A stretch of 40,182 nt of DNA from Promethearchaeota archaeon (GCA_019894955.1 JAGXNQ010000006.1:1-40182); one strand, 5' to 3'; positions 1 to 8,110 are shown, counted from the stretch's first letter. Numbers and translations are program-made. The notes: generated by a model not told the origin, from the letters alone.

Positions 1-2
1 TT

Positions 3-131
3 GAAGCTCTTCCTCAAGTGGAGTTAGCAGAAATGGGAAGTCACATGGAGAAGATGCATTATTGCTTGAGGTTAGCAAAAAAGCAAGGGCTCACGCAATT
101 TGAGACATATTACAAGCACGTGGAGAGATAG
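3..131 (+). CDS. 3' fragment of an unidentified gene (5' end outside window)
   Basis: Frame 3 is open from the window edge to a TAG at 129-131 and gives 42 residues, including the segments EALPQVELAEMGSHMEK and KKQGLTQFETYYKHVER. The peptide is mostly helical and polar. Its G+C is about 43% by hand count, clearly above the surrounding DNA, so the gene may be a recent arrival or the tail of a mobile-element gene. I do not recognise the family. No terminal inverted repeat is visible after it. Confidence 0.45.
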   Translation, partial: EALPQVELAEMGSHMEKMHYCLRLAKKQGLTQFETYYKHVER

Positions 132-363
132 ATGGTTAAGTGACATTTTAGCAGAAAAGATCGAGAGGATTTTACAAGAATAAATGAAGCCGACATTTAA
201 TGTATCAATTAGTCTTTGAGCCTTGTGAACAAATACTGCACTGTAAGAAACAGAAGCAAGCAAATATTAAAAATTTTACTATTTCACCATCATTCATTAA
301 CATTTCCTTATATTTCTTTTTGAAGAAATTTTATTTTAATGCAATATTTTTAACTATTTGATA
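132..363. other. AT-rich intergenic region, nothing recognised
   Basis: This stretch follows the higher-G+C gene tail and precedes the first membrane-protein gene. Base composition falls sharply to A+T after about position 260. The short minus-strand reading frame here has no family features and is judged spurious. No RNA gene or repeat was recognised. Confidence 0.4.
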
Positions 364-804
364 ATGAAGATTATGATTTTATTAAAAAACAAGCTTTTCC
401 TTGTTATTATTCAATTTTTGATATTAACGTTAATGATTTATGTACTCATTCCTATTATCATCTTTTTTGATTTTAAAAAAGCGTATTCAACCAACTTGAG
501 TACATTCTTTTTATTTAACTTTTTTTTCTATGTGTTTTTGTTCCAACATGAGAACGATTTCTTTGAAAGCCATTTTCCTATTTTTATTATAAATACTCTA
601 TTACTTGGTTCTGCTATAATTGTATTTTCAATTGGATTATCAATAGTTTTAAAATATTTCAAAAAACTGAAGGAAAAACAGAAACAAATACAATTTGATA
701 CAAATGAGGGAAAATTTTTGATGGTATGCCCCAAATGTGGTACCGAATTTCTAAAAGGATTTACTAGTACTATACGCCCTATGGTGTCTAGTAAATCCTT
801 TTAA
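364..804 (+). CDS. Truncated membrane protein with half a zinc ribbon (paralogue of the next gene)
   Basis: This is a short polytopic membrane protein of about 146 residues. It has an N-terminal hydrophobic helix, a second hydrophobic block around FLFNFFFYVFLF, and a third around IINTLLLGSAIIVFSIGLSIV. A charged Lys-rich linker and one CPKCGTEF knuckle follow. The neighbouring gene at 850 is a clear paralogue sharing KKAYS-NL, FNFF-YVFLF, NT-LLG and M-CPKCGTEF. Against it, this copy lacks about 50 residues between the first and second helices, and it lacks the second Cys pair of the ribbon. Its last residues are encoded by a long palindrome (752-803), so the 3' end appears replaced or disrupted. 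ATG at 364 was preferred to TTG at 358. Function is unknown; it may be a decaying copy. Confidence 0.55.
   Translation: MKIMILLKNKLFLVIIQFLILTLMIYVLIPIIIFFDFKKAYSTNLSTFFLFNFFFYVFLFQHENDFFESHFPIFIINTLLLGSAIIVFSIGLSIVLKYFKKLKEKQKQIQFDTNEGKFLMVCPKCGTEFLKGFTSTIRPMVSSKSF
752..803. repeat. Long perfect-arm palindrome (16-bp arms, 20-nt loop)
   Basis: The arms TAAAAGGATTTACTAG (752-767) and CTAGTAAATCCTTTTA (788-803) are exact reverse complements. A further imperfect inner stem pairs 769-774 with 780-785 around a CGCCC loop. The structure sits exactly where the zinc-ribbon coding sequence of the first paralogue should continue, and it supplies the stop codon. It could be a small palindromic (MITE-like) insertion or a strong hairpin terminator. 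Confidence 0.75.
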
Positions 805-849
805 ATTTTTCAAAGAAAGTTAATTTAATACAATAAATATTAATAACTA

Positions 850-1455
850 ATGATGAAAGTCAGATGTTTTTTTGAGCAAAGGATTGTATCTTTCATTTTG
901 CAGTTTATTTTATTGACTCTTCTGATTTATGGTTTTAATTATTCTTACCAAATAGATTTCGATGCAGACGTAGAAAGGGAACAGATAGTTATAATTCAAT
1001 TCTTAGCAAATTATGTTTTATTCCGCGGTGTTGATGATACAATCTTCATGTATTCAGCCTGGTTACTTATTTCGTTCTTGCCTATTTTAATTAATATAGA
1101 CTGTAAAAAAGCCTACTCTGCTAACCTATTGACATATTTCGTATTAAATTTTTTCGTTTATGTTTTTCTTTTTAGTAAGGATATGAGGGTTACAGACGAT
1201 TTTTTTACTTTGAATTTTATAACCTTAATTTGGAACACGATACTATTAGGGTTCACCATCATAATTTTTAGCATTTTAGTATCTTTTTTATTAAAAAAAA
1301 TCAAACCAGCTCAATTCCAACAAATAGATGTTTTAGATAATAAACCCTTAATGATTTGTCCAAAATGTGGTACAGAATTTCAATCTATTCCGATGTTTTG
1401 CTATAATTGTAATACTAAATTAATTAATGAAGAGGATGATAACTCTGAAGTCTGA
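850..1455 (+). CDS. Membrane protein with C-terminal zinc ribbon
   Basis: The predicted protein has 201 residues. It has a hydrophobic helix near residues 10-28, an acidic extracellular-type loop (DFDADVEREQ), then roughly three more hydrophobic segments (AWLLISFLPILI, YFVLNFFVYVFLF, LIWNTILLGFTIIIFSILVSFLL). A cytosolic tail carries a complete C4 zinc ribbon, CPKCG followed by CYNCN. Membrane proteins with a terminal zinc ribbon are common in archaea, but none of this family has a function I can name. It overlaps the start of the acyl-CoA synthetase gene by about 29 bp or 20 bp, depending on that gene's start, so the two are probably co-transcribed. Confidence 0.75.
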   Translation: MMKVRCFFEQRIVSFILQFILLTLLIYGFNYSYQIDFDADVEREQIVIIQFLANYVLFRGVDDTIFMYSAWLLISFLPILINIDCKKAYSANLLTYFVLNFFVYVFLFSKDMRVTDDFFTLNFITLIWNTILLGFTIIIFSILVSFLLKKIKPAQFQQIDVLDNKPLMICPKCGTEFQSIPMFCYNCNTKLINEEDDNSEV

Positions 1456-2905
1456 AACTTCAAATAATTTCGATTTGATGTTTAATCCAAAAACCGTCAT
1501 GTTTTATGGAGCTAACCCTAAAACCTCTTTTTTTATAAGTGGATTCATTAGGCAAAATTATGATCTAAACAATTTGTATCTAGTATCCTCAAAATTGGAT
1601 ACTATTATGGATATAAAATGTTACAAAACGGTAGACGAAGTCCCTGCAGAATCTTTTGATCTAGTAATTCTCTCAGTTAGACGGAGTATTTTAATAGAGA
1701 CTCTTGAAGACATTTTGTTAAAAAAAAAAGTAAAATTCTTCCATATATTTACAGCAGGTACGGGAGAAGCAGATGATATTGGCGTTGAGATTGAAAGCCA
1801 GTTAAAAAAGATTTTAAACCAGCATTCTGACACTAGAGCTATTGGACCTAATTGCATGGGAATCTATAGCCCTAAAGGTAAAATTGCTTATTATTCTTCT
1901 TTTCCAGTTGAAATTGGGAATATTGGTCTGATATTTCAATCTGGAGATTTACATTCGAAAATGGTAAAATTTGGATCAAGAAGATATGATCTAAGGTTTT
2001 CTAAAGGAGTAAGTGTTGGAAACTGTGTGGACATTCAAATTTCTGAACTTTTAGAGTATTTTAATGAAGATATTGATATCGATATAATTTGTGTATATCA
2101 AGAGGGTTTTTCTCCCTTCTATAAAGAAGAAGGGAAGAGCCTGTTTGATACGTTGAAAAAAATGAAAAAGCCTGTTTTATACATTCGAGGTGGAAAAACT
2201 TTAAGAGGTCAAACAGCAGTGTTAACTCATACAGGTGCAATCGCAACTTCAGAAAATATTTGGAGAGCTATATTCAAACAAACACCAACCATTGAGGTAA
2301 CTTCTTCTTTAGATGATTTAATTGATTATACTTACATGTTTTTCCACTACTTTAATTATTTTAAAAAAAATAACCGCCCTCTAGTTTATCCTGATAATAA
2401 GCGAGCTTTAGTCATTTTATGGTCTGGGGGATTCGGGATATTAGCTACAGATACTTTAACGGAGTTAGGTATAGAACTTCCACATTTCACAGGAGATAAA
2501 TTGGCAAAACTTGAAGCTATTTATCCTGCAACAATTGGCAGTTTAGCGAATCCATTTGATTTACCATGGGTAACATCTAGGAAAGAATTTTTAGATGTGT
2601 GTAAGACTGCAATTGATAAAAATATTGATCTCGTAATATTAGAAACCGATGCGTGGAGTGATCTGAACTCAGATCGTTTCAAAGGATATTATCATAATAT
2701 AAGTGAAATTAAAAAACATGTTGAGTCTCATAATAAGGTTTTTATAATTATATTACATGATTATCCAAGTGAATCAAGAAAGCAATTTTATGAAATGCTC
2801 ATAGCAGATAATTTTCTAGTCTACCCAAATCTTTTTACAGCAGCCCAATCTTTTCTTAAACTATATGAGTATGGGCAAAAGCAAAAAAAATTAAGAAATT
2901 TTTGA
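1427..2905 (+). CDS. ADP-forming acyl-CoA synthetase, alpha subunit (stand-alone)
   Basis: This looks like the alpha half of an NDP-forming acyl-CoA synthetase of the succinyl-CoA-ligase superfamily, an enzyme that converts acyl-CoA, ADP and phosphate to acid, CoA and ATP. An N-terminal CoA-binding Rossmann domain covers residues 15-145 and includes GPNCMG at 140-145. The succinyl-CoA-ligase-like domain follows, with QTAVLTHTG; His268 is the expected phosphohistidine. A third flavodoxin-like domain runs from about residue 325. The length of 492 residues fits the alpha subunit alone. The ATP-grasp beta domain is absent here and not encoded nearby, so the partner must be elsewhere. ATG at 1436 is a plausible alternative start that still overlaps the upstream gene. 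Confidence 0.85.
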   Translation: MKRMITLKSETSNNFDLMFNPKTVMFYGANPKTSFFISGFIRQNYDLNNLYLVSSKLDTIMDIKCYKTVDEVPAESFDLVILSVRRSILIETLEDILLKKKVKFFHIFTAGTGEADDIGVEIESQLKKILNQHSDTRAIGPNCMGIYSPKGKIAYYSSFPVEIGNIGLIFQSGDLHSKMVKFGSRRYDLRFSKGVSVGNCVDIQISELLEYFNEDIDIDIICVYQEGFSPFYKEEGKSLFDTLKKMKKPVLYIRGGKTLRGQTAVLTHTGAIATSENIWRAIFKQTPTIEVTSSLDDLIDYTYMFFHYFNYFKKNNRPLVYPDNKRALVILWSGGFGILATDTLTELGIELPHFTGDKLAKLEAIYPATIGSLANPFDLPWVTSRKEFLDVCKTAIDKNIDLVILETDAWSDLNSDRFKGYYHNISEIKKHVESHNKVFIIILHDYPSESRKQFYEMLIADNFLVYPNLFTAAQSFLKLYEYGQKQKKLRNF

Positions 2906-2969
2906 TATTTATTTTTATTCACTCAATATCAATCTGAAAAGATTTATCCAATGATTCATATTTGATCTA

Positions 2970-3923
2970 ATGGCTGGAGAGTTTATTGCAATTTTCGCTG
3001 TGCTAACTTTTGTTATTTCAAATGTGATTTTTAAAAGAACTGAACACGAAGCAAGCCCTACATTCATAAATTTTGTCCGTACTGCCGTTGGAACACTCAC
3101 ATTTTTCATATTTGCTATAATATTCAACGTTTTCTTTCATATTTTTATACTTCCTTGGGAATTATGGATGATTCTATTCACAAGTTTCATATTTGGGCAA
3201 ATAATTGGTGATACTGCATATTTTATAGCACAAAAAGAGTTGGGAACTACAATGGCTCTTGCAGTTTCAATGATTTTTCCCCTCATAACCTTTATTCTCT
3301 CAATGATTTTCTTAAATGAACCATTTGACCTTCGTGTAGTTTTCTCACTTACTCTTGTTGGTTTAGGCATTTATATTATTGGTAAAAGTAAAGTCAGTAT
3401 TAATTTACGATCCAAATCAATCATAGAATCTAAAAATTATCAATCTAAACGCTCCATATCTCGATTTAAAGCCATTAGCTTTGGAATTTTAGCAGCTTTT
3501 GGATGGGCATTTGGCTTAGTTATCATTGATTTTGCTACAAATGAAATCAATCGTATCTTGGCAGTAGAAGAATTAAGTTCTATAATTGGAAATGTCATAA
3601 GGTTTCCATTTGCTCTGATAATATTGCTAACTATGGTTTTACGTGAAAATTATAGAACAAAGCCAGTAAACAGGAATATAGAAAGAAGTGGAAAGACTTG
3701 GGCACTTTTAATTGTAGGTGCGATTATTGGTACATCTATAGGTGCATATTTTTATACCGAAGCTGCTCGTGTAGCAGGTGCGACAGTCATGGCTTTAATT
3801 GCTAGTGCTAGCCCCCTTTTTTCTCTTCCGTTGACATATTTCATAAACAAGGAAAAGATTACGAAATTTGGTTTTGTTGGAGTTATTTTAACCATTTTAG
3901 GAGTAATAGTTATTACATTCTAA
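2970..3923 (+). CDS. EamA/DMT-family transporter
   Basis: This is an integral membrane protein of 317 residues with about ten hydrophobic helices arranged as two similar halves, the hallmark of drug/metabolite transporters with two EamA domains. The second half includes AFGWAFGLVIIDFA and GAIIGTSIGAYFYTEAARVAGATVMALIASASPLF, and ends with FVGVILTILGVIVITF. The phrase A-VAGAT-MALI-SASPLF-LPL is typical of the helix 8-9 region. The substrate cannot be deduced. The GNAT gene begins 15 bp downstream on the same strand, suggesting one transcript. Confidence 0.85.
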   Translation: MAGEFIAIFAVLTFVISNVIFKRTEHEASPTFINFVRTAVGTLTFFIFAIIFNVFFHIFILPWELWMILFTSFIFGQIIGDTAYFIAQKELGTTMALAVSMIFPLITFILSMIFLNEPFDLRVVFSLTLVGLGIYIIGKSKVSINLRSKSIIESKNYQSKRSISRFKAISFGILAAFGWAFGLVIIDFATNEINRILAVEELSSIIGNVIRFPFALIILLTMVLRENYRTKPVNRNIERSGKTWALLIVGAIIGTSIGAYFYTEAARVAGATVMALIASASPLFSLPLTYFINKEKITKFGFVGVILTILGVIVITF

Positions 3924-3938
3924 CGATAATAGGATCAT

Positions 3939-4508
3939 ATGAACATTGAAATTAAATCATTAAATCCAGAATTAATTGATGATTTTTTATATTACTTTGA
4001 TAAAGTAGGATTTACTGATAACCCCGAATGGTCAAGATGCTATTGTTACTTTCATCATTTCCCTGGCTCAACTAAAAAATGGATGAAACGGACTGGGGAG
4101 GAAAATCGCGCTGATTCTGCAAATTTAGTCTTAAGTGGTGTGATAAATGGATTTTTAGCTTATCAAGATGGAAAACCTATTGGATGGATTAATACGGATC
4201 TAAAAGAAAATTACCTGAAGGTGCCTTTTGAAAAAGAAATAAAGCCATCTAAGGATGGAAAAATCGCATCAATAGTGTGTATATTGATAGCTCCTTCACA
4301 TCGAAAGAAGGGTCTTGCCAAACAACTTTTGAAGAAAGTTTTAGTGGAATTAAAAGAGAATGGTGTAAAATGGGTAGAAGCATATCCTCGATTAGGTGAT
4401 TTATCTGATGCACATCATTATCACGGTCCCCTTTCATTATATCAATCAGAAGGCTTTTCCATTGTTAAGGAATTAAAGAACATGGTTGTAGTGCAGAAAG
4501 AGCTTTAA
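3939..4508 (+). CDS. GNAT-family N-acetyltransferase
   Basis: The predicted protein has 189 residues. The N-terminal part (DNPEWSRCYCYFHHFPG) is seen in a GNAT subgroup annotated simply as acetyltransferases. The acetyl-CoA-binding motif A is visible as IVCILIAPSHRKKGLAKQLL (the R/Q-x-x-G-x-A/G loop), followed by VKWVEAYPRL and a C-terminal LYQSEGFSIV, the usual beta6/beta7 signature. The substrate is unknown. An AGGAT purine stretch precedes the ATG. It is probably co-transcribed with the DMT transporter, which could mean modification and export of one small molecule; that link is inference only. Confidence 0.85.
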   Translation: MNIEIKSLNPELIDDFLYYFDKVGFTDNPEWSRCYCYFHHFPGSTKKWMKRTGEENRADSANLVLSGVINGFLAYQDGKPIGWINTDLKENYLKVPFEKEIKPSKDGKIASIVCILIAPSHRKKGLAKQLLKKVLVELKENGVKWVEAYPRLGDLSDAHHYHGPLSLYQSEGFSIVKELKNMVVVQKEL

Positions 4509-4558
4509 AAAGTAAATTAATCATCCTAATCCTTCAAGATAAAAAAGTTGAATTACTC

Positions 4559-5359
4559 ATGAATGATGAAAAAAATAAACGAATGGAAAGGATTCAGAAA
4601 ATTAGAAATTTCATTCAAGAACTCGAAGATATAAAAGAAAGTATTATAAAATTTTTAAACACCCGTTTAAAATTGGACGAAGTAACAAAAAATCTTTGGA
4701 TTTCAGATGTGAAAGATTTTTACTATAATACCGTGTCCGCTTGGGAAATGCTTAATAACGCAGCGAACGGAAATTTAAAATGCGTAGATGATTCTAAGAA
4801 TTTTTTACATCTCGCAAGAGGTCAGTTAGCTAAATCGATAAGTGAATTAAAGTTTTATAAAGAAGAGTTAGTATCTAATCTCATAAAAGAAGTTGAAATT
4901 AATTTTGAAAAATGTTGGAATGCTTTTTATTTTGAATTCGAAAGTTTAACACCAATTAATAAAAGTATTAAACCCATCCCCCGAGTTATTAAGATATCTA
5001 GTTTTGAATATCACTTACCTTGTTCAGTCTGTGGTAAAATTTCTATCACATATAAAATAGGTCCTGATTGGCTTGATGATCATGAATCACTAGTTTATAT
5101 TGGCATTACGCATAGTAGGTCATTAAGAAAGGATCTTGCAAATATGTTATTTGAAATACTAGATAATGAAAACCTTTCTGGGGTTCATCAATTCATGCTA
5201 AAATATCATTCTCTAGAAGGATTAGATGCGTACTGTCCTGAATGCGATAAAATATATTGTTGGGAGCATTATAACGCAAAAGAAGATTATGATGACGGGT
5301 TCTACGATTGCACCTGCGGTGAATGCCCAAATGGACATCGAAGGATGATCGATGATTAA
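4559..5359 (+). CDS. Hypothetical protein with C-terminal Cys/His zinc-binding region
   Basis: The predicted protein has 266 residues and matches no family I know. The first ~130 residues are charged and helical (possible coiled coil: FIQELEDIKESIIKFLNTRL). The second half holds a CSVCGK knuckle near residue 158, then CPECDK, CWEH and a closing CTCGECPNGH cluster, enough ligands for two zinc sites. No signal peptide or membrane helix is visible. It lies 50 bp after the GNAT gene on the same strand and converges on the KARI-like gene. Confidence 0.7.
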   Translation: MNDEKNKRMERIQKIRNFIQELEDIKESIIKFLNTRLKLDEVTKNLWISDVKDFYYNTVSAWEMLNNAANGNLKCVDDSKNFLHLARGQLAKSISELKFYKEELVSNLIKEVEINFEKCWNAFYFEFESLTPINKSIKPIPRVIKISSFEYHLPCSVCGKISITYKIGPDWLDDHESLVYIGITHSRSLRKDLANMLFEILDNENLSGVHQFMLKYHSLEGLDAYCPECDKIYCWEHYNAKEDYDDGFYDCTCGECPNGHRRMIDD

Positions 5360-5406
5360 TAAATTAAAAAAAAATTGCTTTTTTTATTCTAATGAGTTAA
5401 ATTGTC

Positions 5407-6486
5407 TTATTCGTAATATTTTTCAAAGAGTTTTAATTCGTTCGAAATTTCTTTTAATTTATTCATTTCTTCTTCAGTTGGAGTCTCTTCTTTGTAAATA
5501 TCATACAGCTTCAAACCTAGATTTTTTCTAACTTTTTGTTCAAGTTTATTAATTTTTTGCTTGGTTGCATAAAATTTTATCACTTTAAATTTGAGTTTAG
5601 TTAAAGATTTTTCCCATTCTTCAGTGAATGATCCATTCTGAATATCTTCTAGCACTTTTTTCATAATTGGCTTAATAGGGATTTTGCGGTATCTTATTCC
5701 CCTGCTCATGGCTCCATATTGGCTGGTTTGTGAATGAAAGTCTACTTGTTTTATCAAACCAATTTCTGCCATTTTCTTGTATGTATATGACATCTCATTG
5801 CTCATGTATAACTCTACTAAGACTGCTTCAGGTGGATACCCTGCGTCAATTAAAGTGTAGATTGCAGTAAGTAAAACTCGTCCAAAAGCAGGACCAAATC
5901 CTTGCTCATTGAATAAGTCCAATTCAGCTTCTTGTTTAAAAGTCACTTGTATTGCACCCTTTTTTAATGTCCCTATCCCATTCGCTAAAGCTAATAATAT
6001 ATTTAAAGCTTTCCCAGTATAATCTTGTTCCACACTTATAAAGCTAAAGAAACCTTGATTGTTAAGATAATTTTCTCTTACTCCTACTCCAATCATCCTG
6101 GGAGCTAACAAAATTACATCTACATTTTCAGGAGGCTCAATTAACTTAAATCCGATAGTGTATCCCGATGCAAACACTAACGCACATCCAGGTTTTAGGA
6201 TATCCTTTAGACTAGAATCGAATATTTCTTTCATAATTTCATCAGGAATGAGAATAAATACTATGTCAGCCAATTTTGTTGCTTCTTTAATTGTATATGT
6301 AGAAAAATTATCTTTTATGGCAATTTCCTTATATTTATCCTCTCGGTTTCCGATTATGACTTCCATTCCAGAATCTCTTAAATTTAACGCTTGAGCACGT
6401 CCCTGATTTCCATAGCCAATAATTGCAATGGTTTTATCTTTTAAAACTTCTAAATTTGAATCTTTTTCGTGAAAAATATGGGCCAT
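5407..6486 (-). CDS. Ketol-acid reductoisomerase-like protein with altered active site
   Basis: The 359-residue protein has an N-terminal NAD(P)-binding fold with GYGNQG at 24-29, followed by AQALNLRDSG, very close to the IlvC consensus. The knotted C-terminal domain is recognisable in TFKQEAELDLFNEQ, with Asp190 and Glu194 at the first metal-ligand positions, and in DAGYPPEAVLVELYMSNE. Several catalytic positions differ. The canonical PK-PGH loop reads APRMIGV (128-134), losing Lys and the conserved His. The second ligand pair E-x3-E reads Tyr227-x3-Glu231. S-NTAEYG becomes SQTSQYG. No other branched-chain amino-acid gene is nearby. A small GTPase gene starts upstream on the same strand with a 37-bp gap. 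It is a KARI homologue that may have a new role. Confidence 0.75.
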   Translation of the reverse strand: MAHIFHEKDSNLEVLKDKTIAIIGYGNQGRAQALNLRDSGMEVIIGNREDKYKEIAIKDNFSTYTIKEATKLADIVFILIPDEIMKEIFDSSLKDILKPGCALVFASGYTIGFKLIEPPENVDVILLAPRMIGVGVRENYLNNQGFFSFISVEQDYTGKALNILLALANGIGTLKKGAIQVTFKQEAELDLFNEQGFGPAFGRVLLTAIYTLIDAGYPPEAVLVELYMSNEMSYTYKKMAEIGLIKQVDFHSQTSQYGAMSRGIRYRKIPIKPIMKKVLEDIQNGSFTEEWEKSLTKLKFKVIKFYATKQKINKLEQKVRKNLGLKLYDIYKEETPTEEEMNKLKEISNELKLFEKYYE

Positions 6487-6523
6487 TATTATTATCCTCT
6501 ACCATATAGAATTTGTGCTATAT

Positions 6524-7099
6524 TTAAAGAATTTTTTCATACTCAAAATCATTCTTCTTTAAAATGGCTTCAACCATATCTATAAACACACCGCGGATAT
6601 TATGGCTATCTTTAGAAGAAGTTTTATAAAAGGGAATGGAATTATGTTTCACTCTGAAATTTTCTATCACCAATTCATCTACCTTTTCAGGATCTTGGAT
6701 TAAATCACTTTTACATCCTACTAAAATTTTGGGTGTTTCCTTATGAAGTAATTTTGATAGATGATCATTCCACCAATTTAACCCTAAGAGAGAATTATTC
6801 AAATTAAATAAGCTAAAAACAAGAAAAACTCCATTAGCACCATGAATATAATAACTAAACATCTTTTTGAATTGTTCTTGTCCCCCGAAATCCCATATAG
6901 AGAGTCGGACAAACGATTCTTCGCCATTAATGATTACTGGAATGTCATGGGTATAGAAATCAATACCAATTGTCAATTTTGTGTTAGCATCGAACGTATC
7001 TAAGCATAGTCTTCTCGCAATGCAGGTTTTTCCTACGCCCCCATTTCCAATAAGACAAATCTTGAAGATATATGTTGGTTTGATATCGTCTTTAAACAT
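6524..7099 (-). CDS. Ras/Rab-like small GTPase
   Basis: The 191-residue G domain has G1 GNGGVGKT (18-25), switch-I Thr43 in TIGIDF, G3 DFGGQE (70-75, with Gln at the Ras Gln61 position), G4 CKSD (129-132) and G5 TSSK (160-163). The usual first residue of G4, Asn or Thr, is Cys. There is no C-terminal cysteine for prenylation and no obvious amphipathic N-terminal helix, so membrane attachment would need a partner. Small GTPases are greatly expanded in Asgard archaea. The KARI-like gene follows 37 bp downstream, probably in the same transcript. Confidence 0.92.
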   Translation of the reverse strand: MFKDDIKPTYIFKICLIGNGGVGKTCIARRLCLDTFDANTKLTIGIDFYTHDIPVIINGEESFVRLSIWDFGGQEQFKKMFSYYIHGANGVFLVFSLFNLNNSLLGLNWWNDHLSKLLHKETPKILVGCKSDLIQDPEKVDELVIENFRVKHNSIPFYKTSSKDSHNIRGVFIDMVEAILKKNDFEYEKIL

Positions 7100-7263
7100 G
7101 AAGTTCTTTTCTCATTAAATTAATTTTGGTTAAATAATACCTATGTAAGGATAATCGATATTTTCAATTTTAAATCTTTAGAAATTGGAATAAAATTTCC
7201 ACCATAAAGAATATTTTATTGCAATGATTTTACTTTCTTTCACTAATTATTGTAAAATGAGTG

Positions 7264-7271
7264 TATATATA
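7264..7271 (+). promoter_or_regulatory. TATA box for the basic tail-anchored protein gene
   Basis: TATATATA lies 49 bp before the ATG at 7313, so an archaeal start about 25 bp downstream would leave a leader of roughly 15-20 nt. Confidence 0.5.
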
Positions 7272-7312
7272 GTAGATTTTTAACATTAGAATAATATTTG
7301 AATTATTTAACA

Positions 7313-7687
7313 ATGCAAGAGAAGTTTAAAATGCCACGTCGTAAAAATGATAGAGATGGTGATGGATGGTCCGATAGTACGGAACGAGCTCGTGGATCCA
7401 GCCCATATAGAAGATCTTCAAGACCGACTAATGATAGTCGCTCTCATCGAAGACGAGAAGCAGCTAGAAACAGAAAGCGTAGGGAAGCTAGAAGAAAAAG
7501 AAGAAGTTCAACAATGAATTCTTCATTATCTTCTTCATCTAATGTAGGTGGTGCTATGGTAAGTTCTGCAATAGCTTCTCTCTCTCGAGCAATTTTATTA
7601 GTTCCCGTCATTATATTCATTGTTATAGCTGTTGCCATGATAATATTCTTCATAAATTTCAGCAAGATTTTTGGCTCGCTTCCATAA
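7313..7687 (+). CDS. Basic tail-anchored protein with a DxDxDG calcium-loop motif
   Basis: About 124 residues. The N-terminus contains NDRDGDGWSD followed by a Gly and Pro spaced as in thrombospondin type-3 / dockerin-like calcium loops (D-x-D-x-D-G-x-x-D). Next is a strongly Arg/Lys-rich region (about residues 35-65, RRREAARNRKRREARRKRR), then a Ser-rich linker, and near the C-terminus one long hydrophobic helix (AILLVPVIIFIVIAVAMIIFFI). This architecture suggests a C-terminally anchored protein with a basic domain that could contact nucleic acid, anionic lipid or polyphosphate. I do not recognise the family. ATG at 7313 fits the TATA box; ATG at 7331 (MPRRKNDRDG) is also possible. Confidence 0.65.
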   Translation: MQEKFKMPRRKNDRDGDGWSDSTERARGSSPYRRSSRPTNDSRSHRRREAARNRKRREARRKRRSSTMNSSLSSSSNVGGAMVSSAIASLSRAILLVPVIIFIVIAVAMIIFFINFSKIFGSLP

Positions 7688-8022
7688 TCCAGAAATACAA
7701 GTGATATTCTTAATTATAATTTTCTTTTTCTTTTGGCTAATTAAAAAAGAAATATCAATCTTAATTCAGAAATTAATGCTCTAAATAAAGAAAAGTTTTA
7801 TTTAAGAAGCAAATCTCAAGTAATTGGTGTCAAATTTCCTCAGAAACATTATGTAATAACCAGATTGATCCGATCAACATGCTCATTTGAACTCAGTTTT
7901 TGATCACTTTTGCAGATCCGAAATTACTACTAAAAAAATTGTTGCAAATCACATGTGATTTTTTTTGTCGAACAGAATTCATCCATCTTATTTATCAGAA
8001 TTACTTGCATCAACCAACACAT
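7688..8022. other. Intergenic region upstream of the histone gene
   Basis: This is a gene-free stretch with two short perfect inverted repeats: TTGATC-C-GATCAA at 7865-7877 and AAATCACATGTGATTT at 7946-7961. The small plus-strand reading frame crossing it (7900-8088) has no family features and runs through the histone promoter, so it is not called as a gene. No RNA gene was recognised. Confidence 0.5.
7946..7961. promoter_or_regulatory. 16-bp perfect palindrome upstream of the histone promoter
   Basis: AAATCACATGTGATTT is an exact dyad followed by a run of T. It may be a dimeric-regulator operator about 62 bp before the histone TATA box, or a short terminator hairpin for the upstream gene. 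Confidence 0.45.
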
Positions 8023-8030
8023 TTATATAT
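8023..8030 (+). promoter_or_regulatory. Histone gene TATA box
   Basis: TTTATATA lies 81 bp before the histone ATG and matches the archaeal consensus. Transcription would start near 8050, giving a leader of about 60 nt that contains the strong Shine-Dalgarno sequence GGAGGA at 8095-8100, 10 bp before the ATG. Confidence 0.6.
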
Positions 8031-8110
8031 GAGTAATACCAATTTAAAATTGATTAACATAAAAATATTTAAAAAAAATTTAAAATAATAACGTGGAGGA
8101 ATAAAAAATT

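Noticed and set aside
7900-8088. 62-residue plus-strand frame before the histone gene
   Set aside because: It spans the histone TATA box and leader and carries no recognisable motif.
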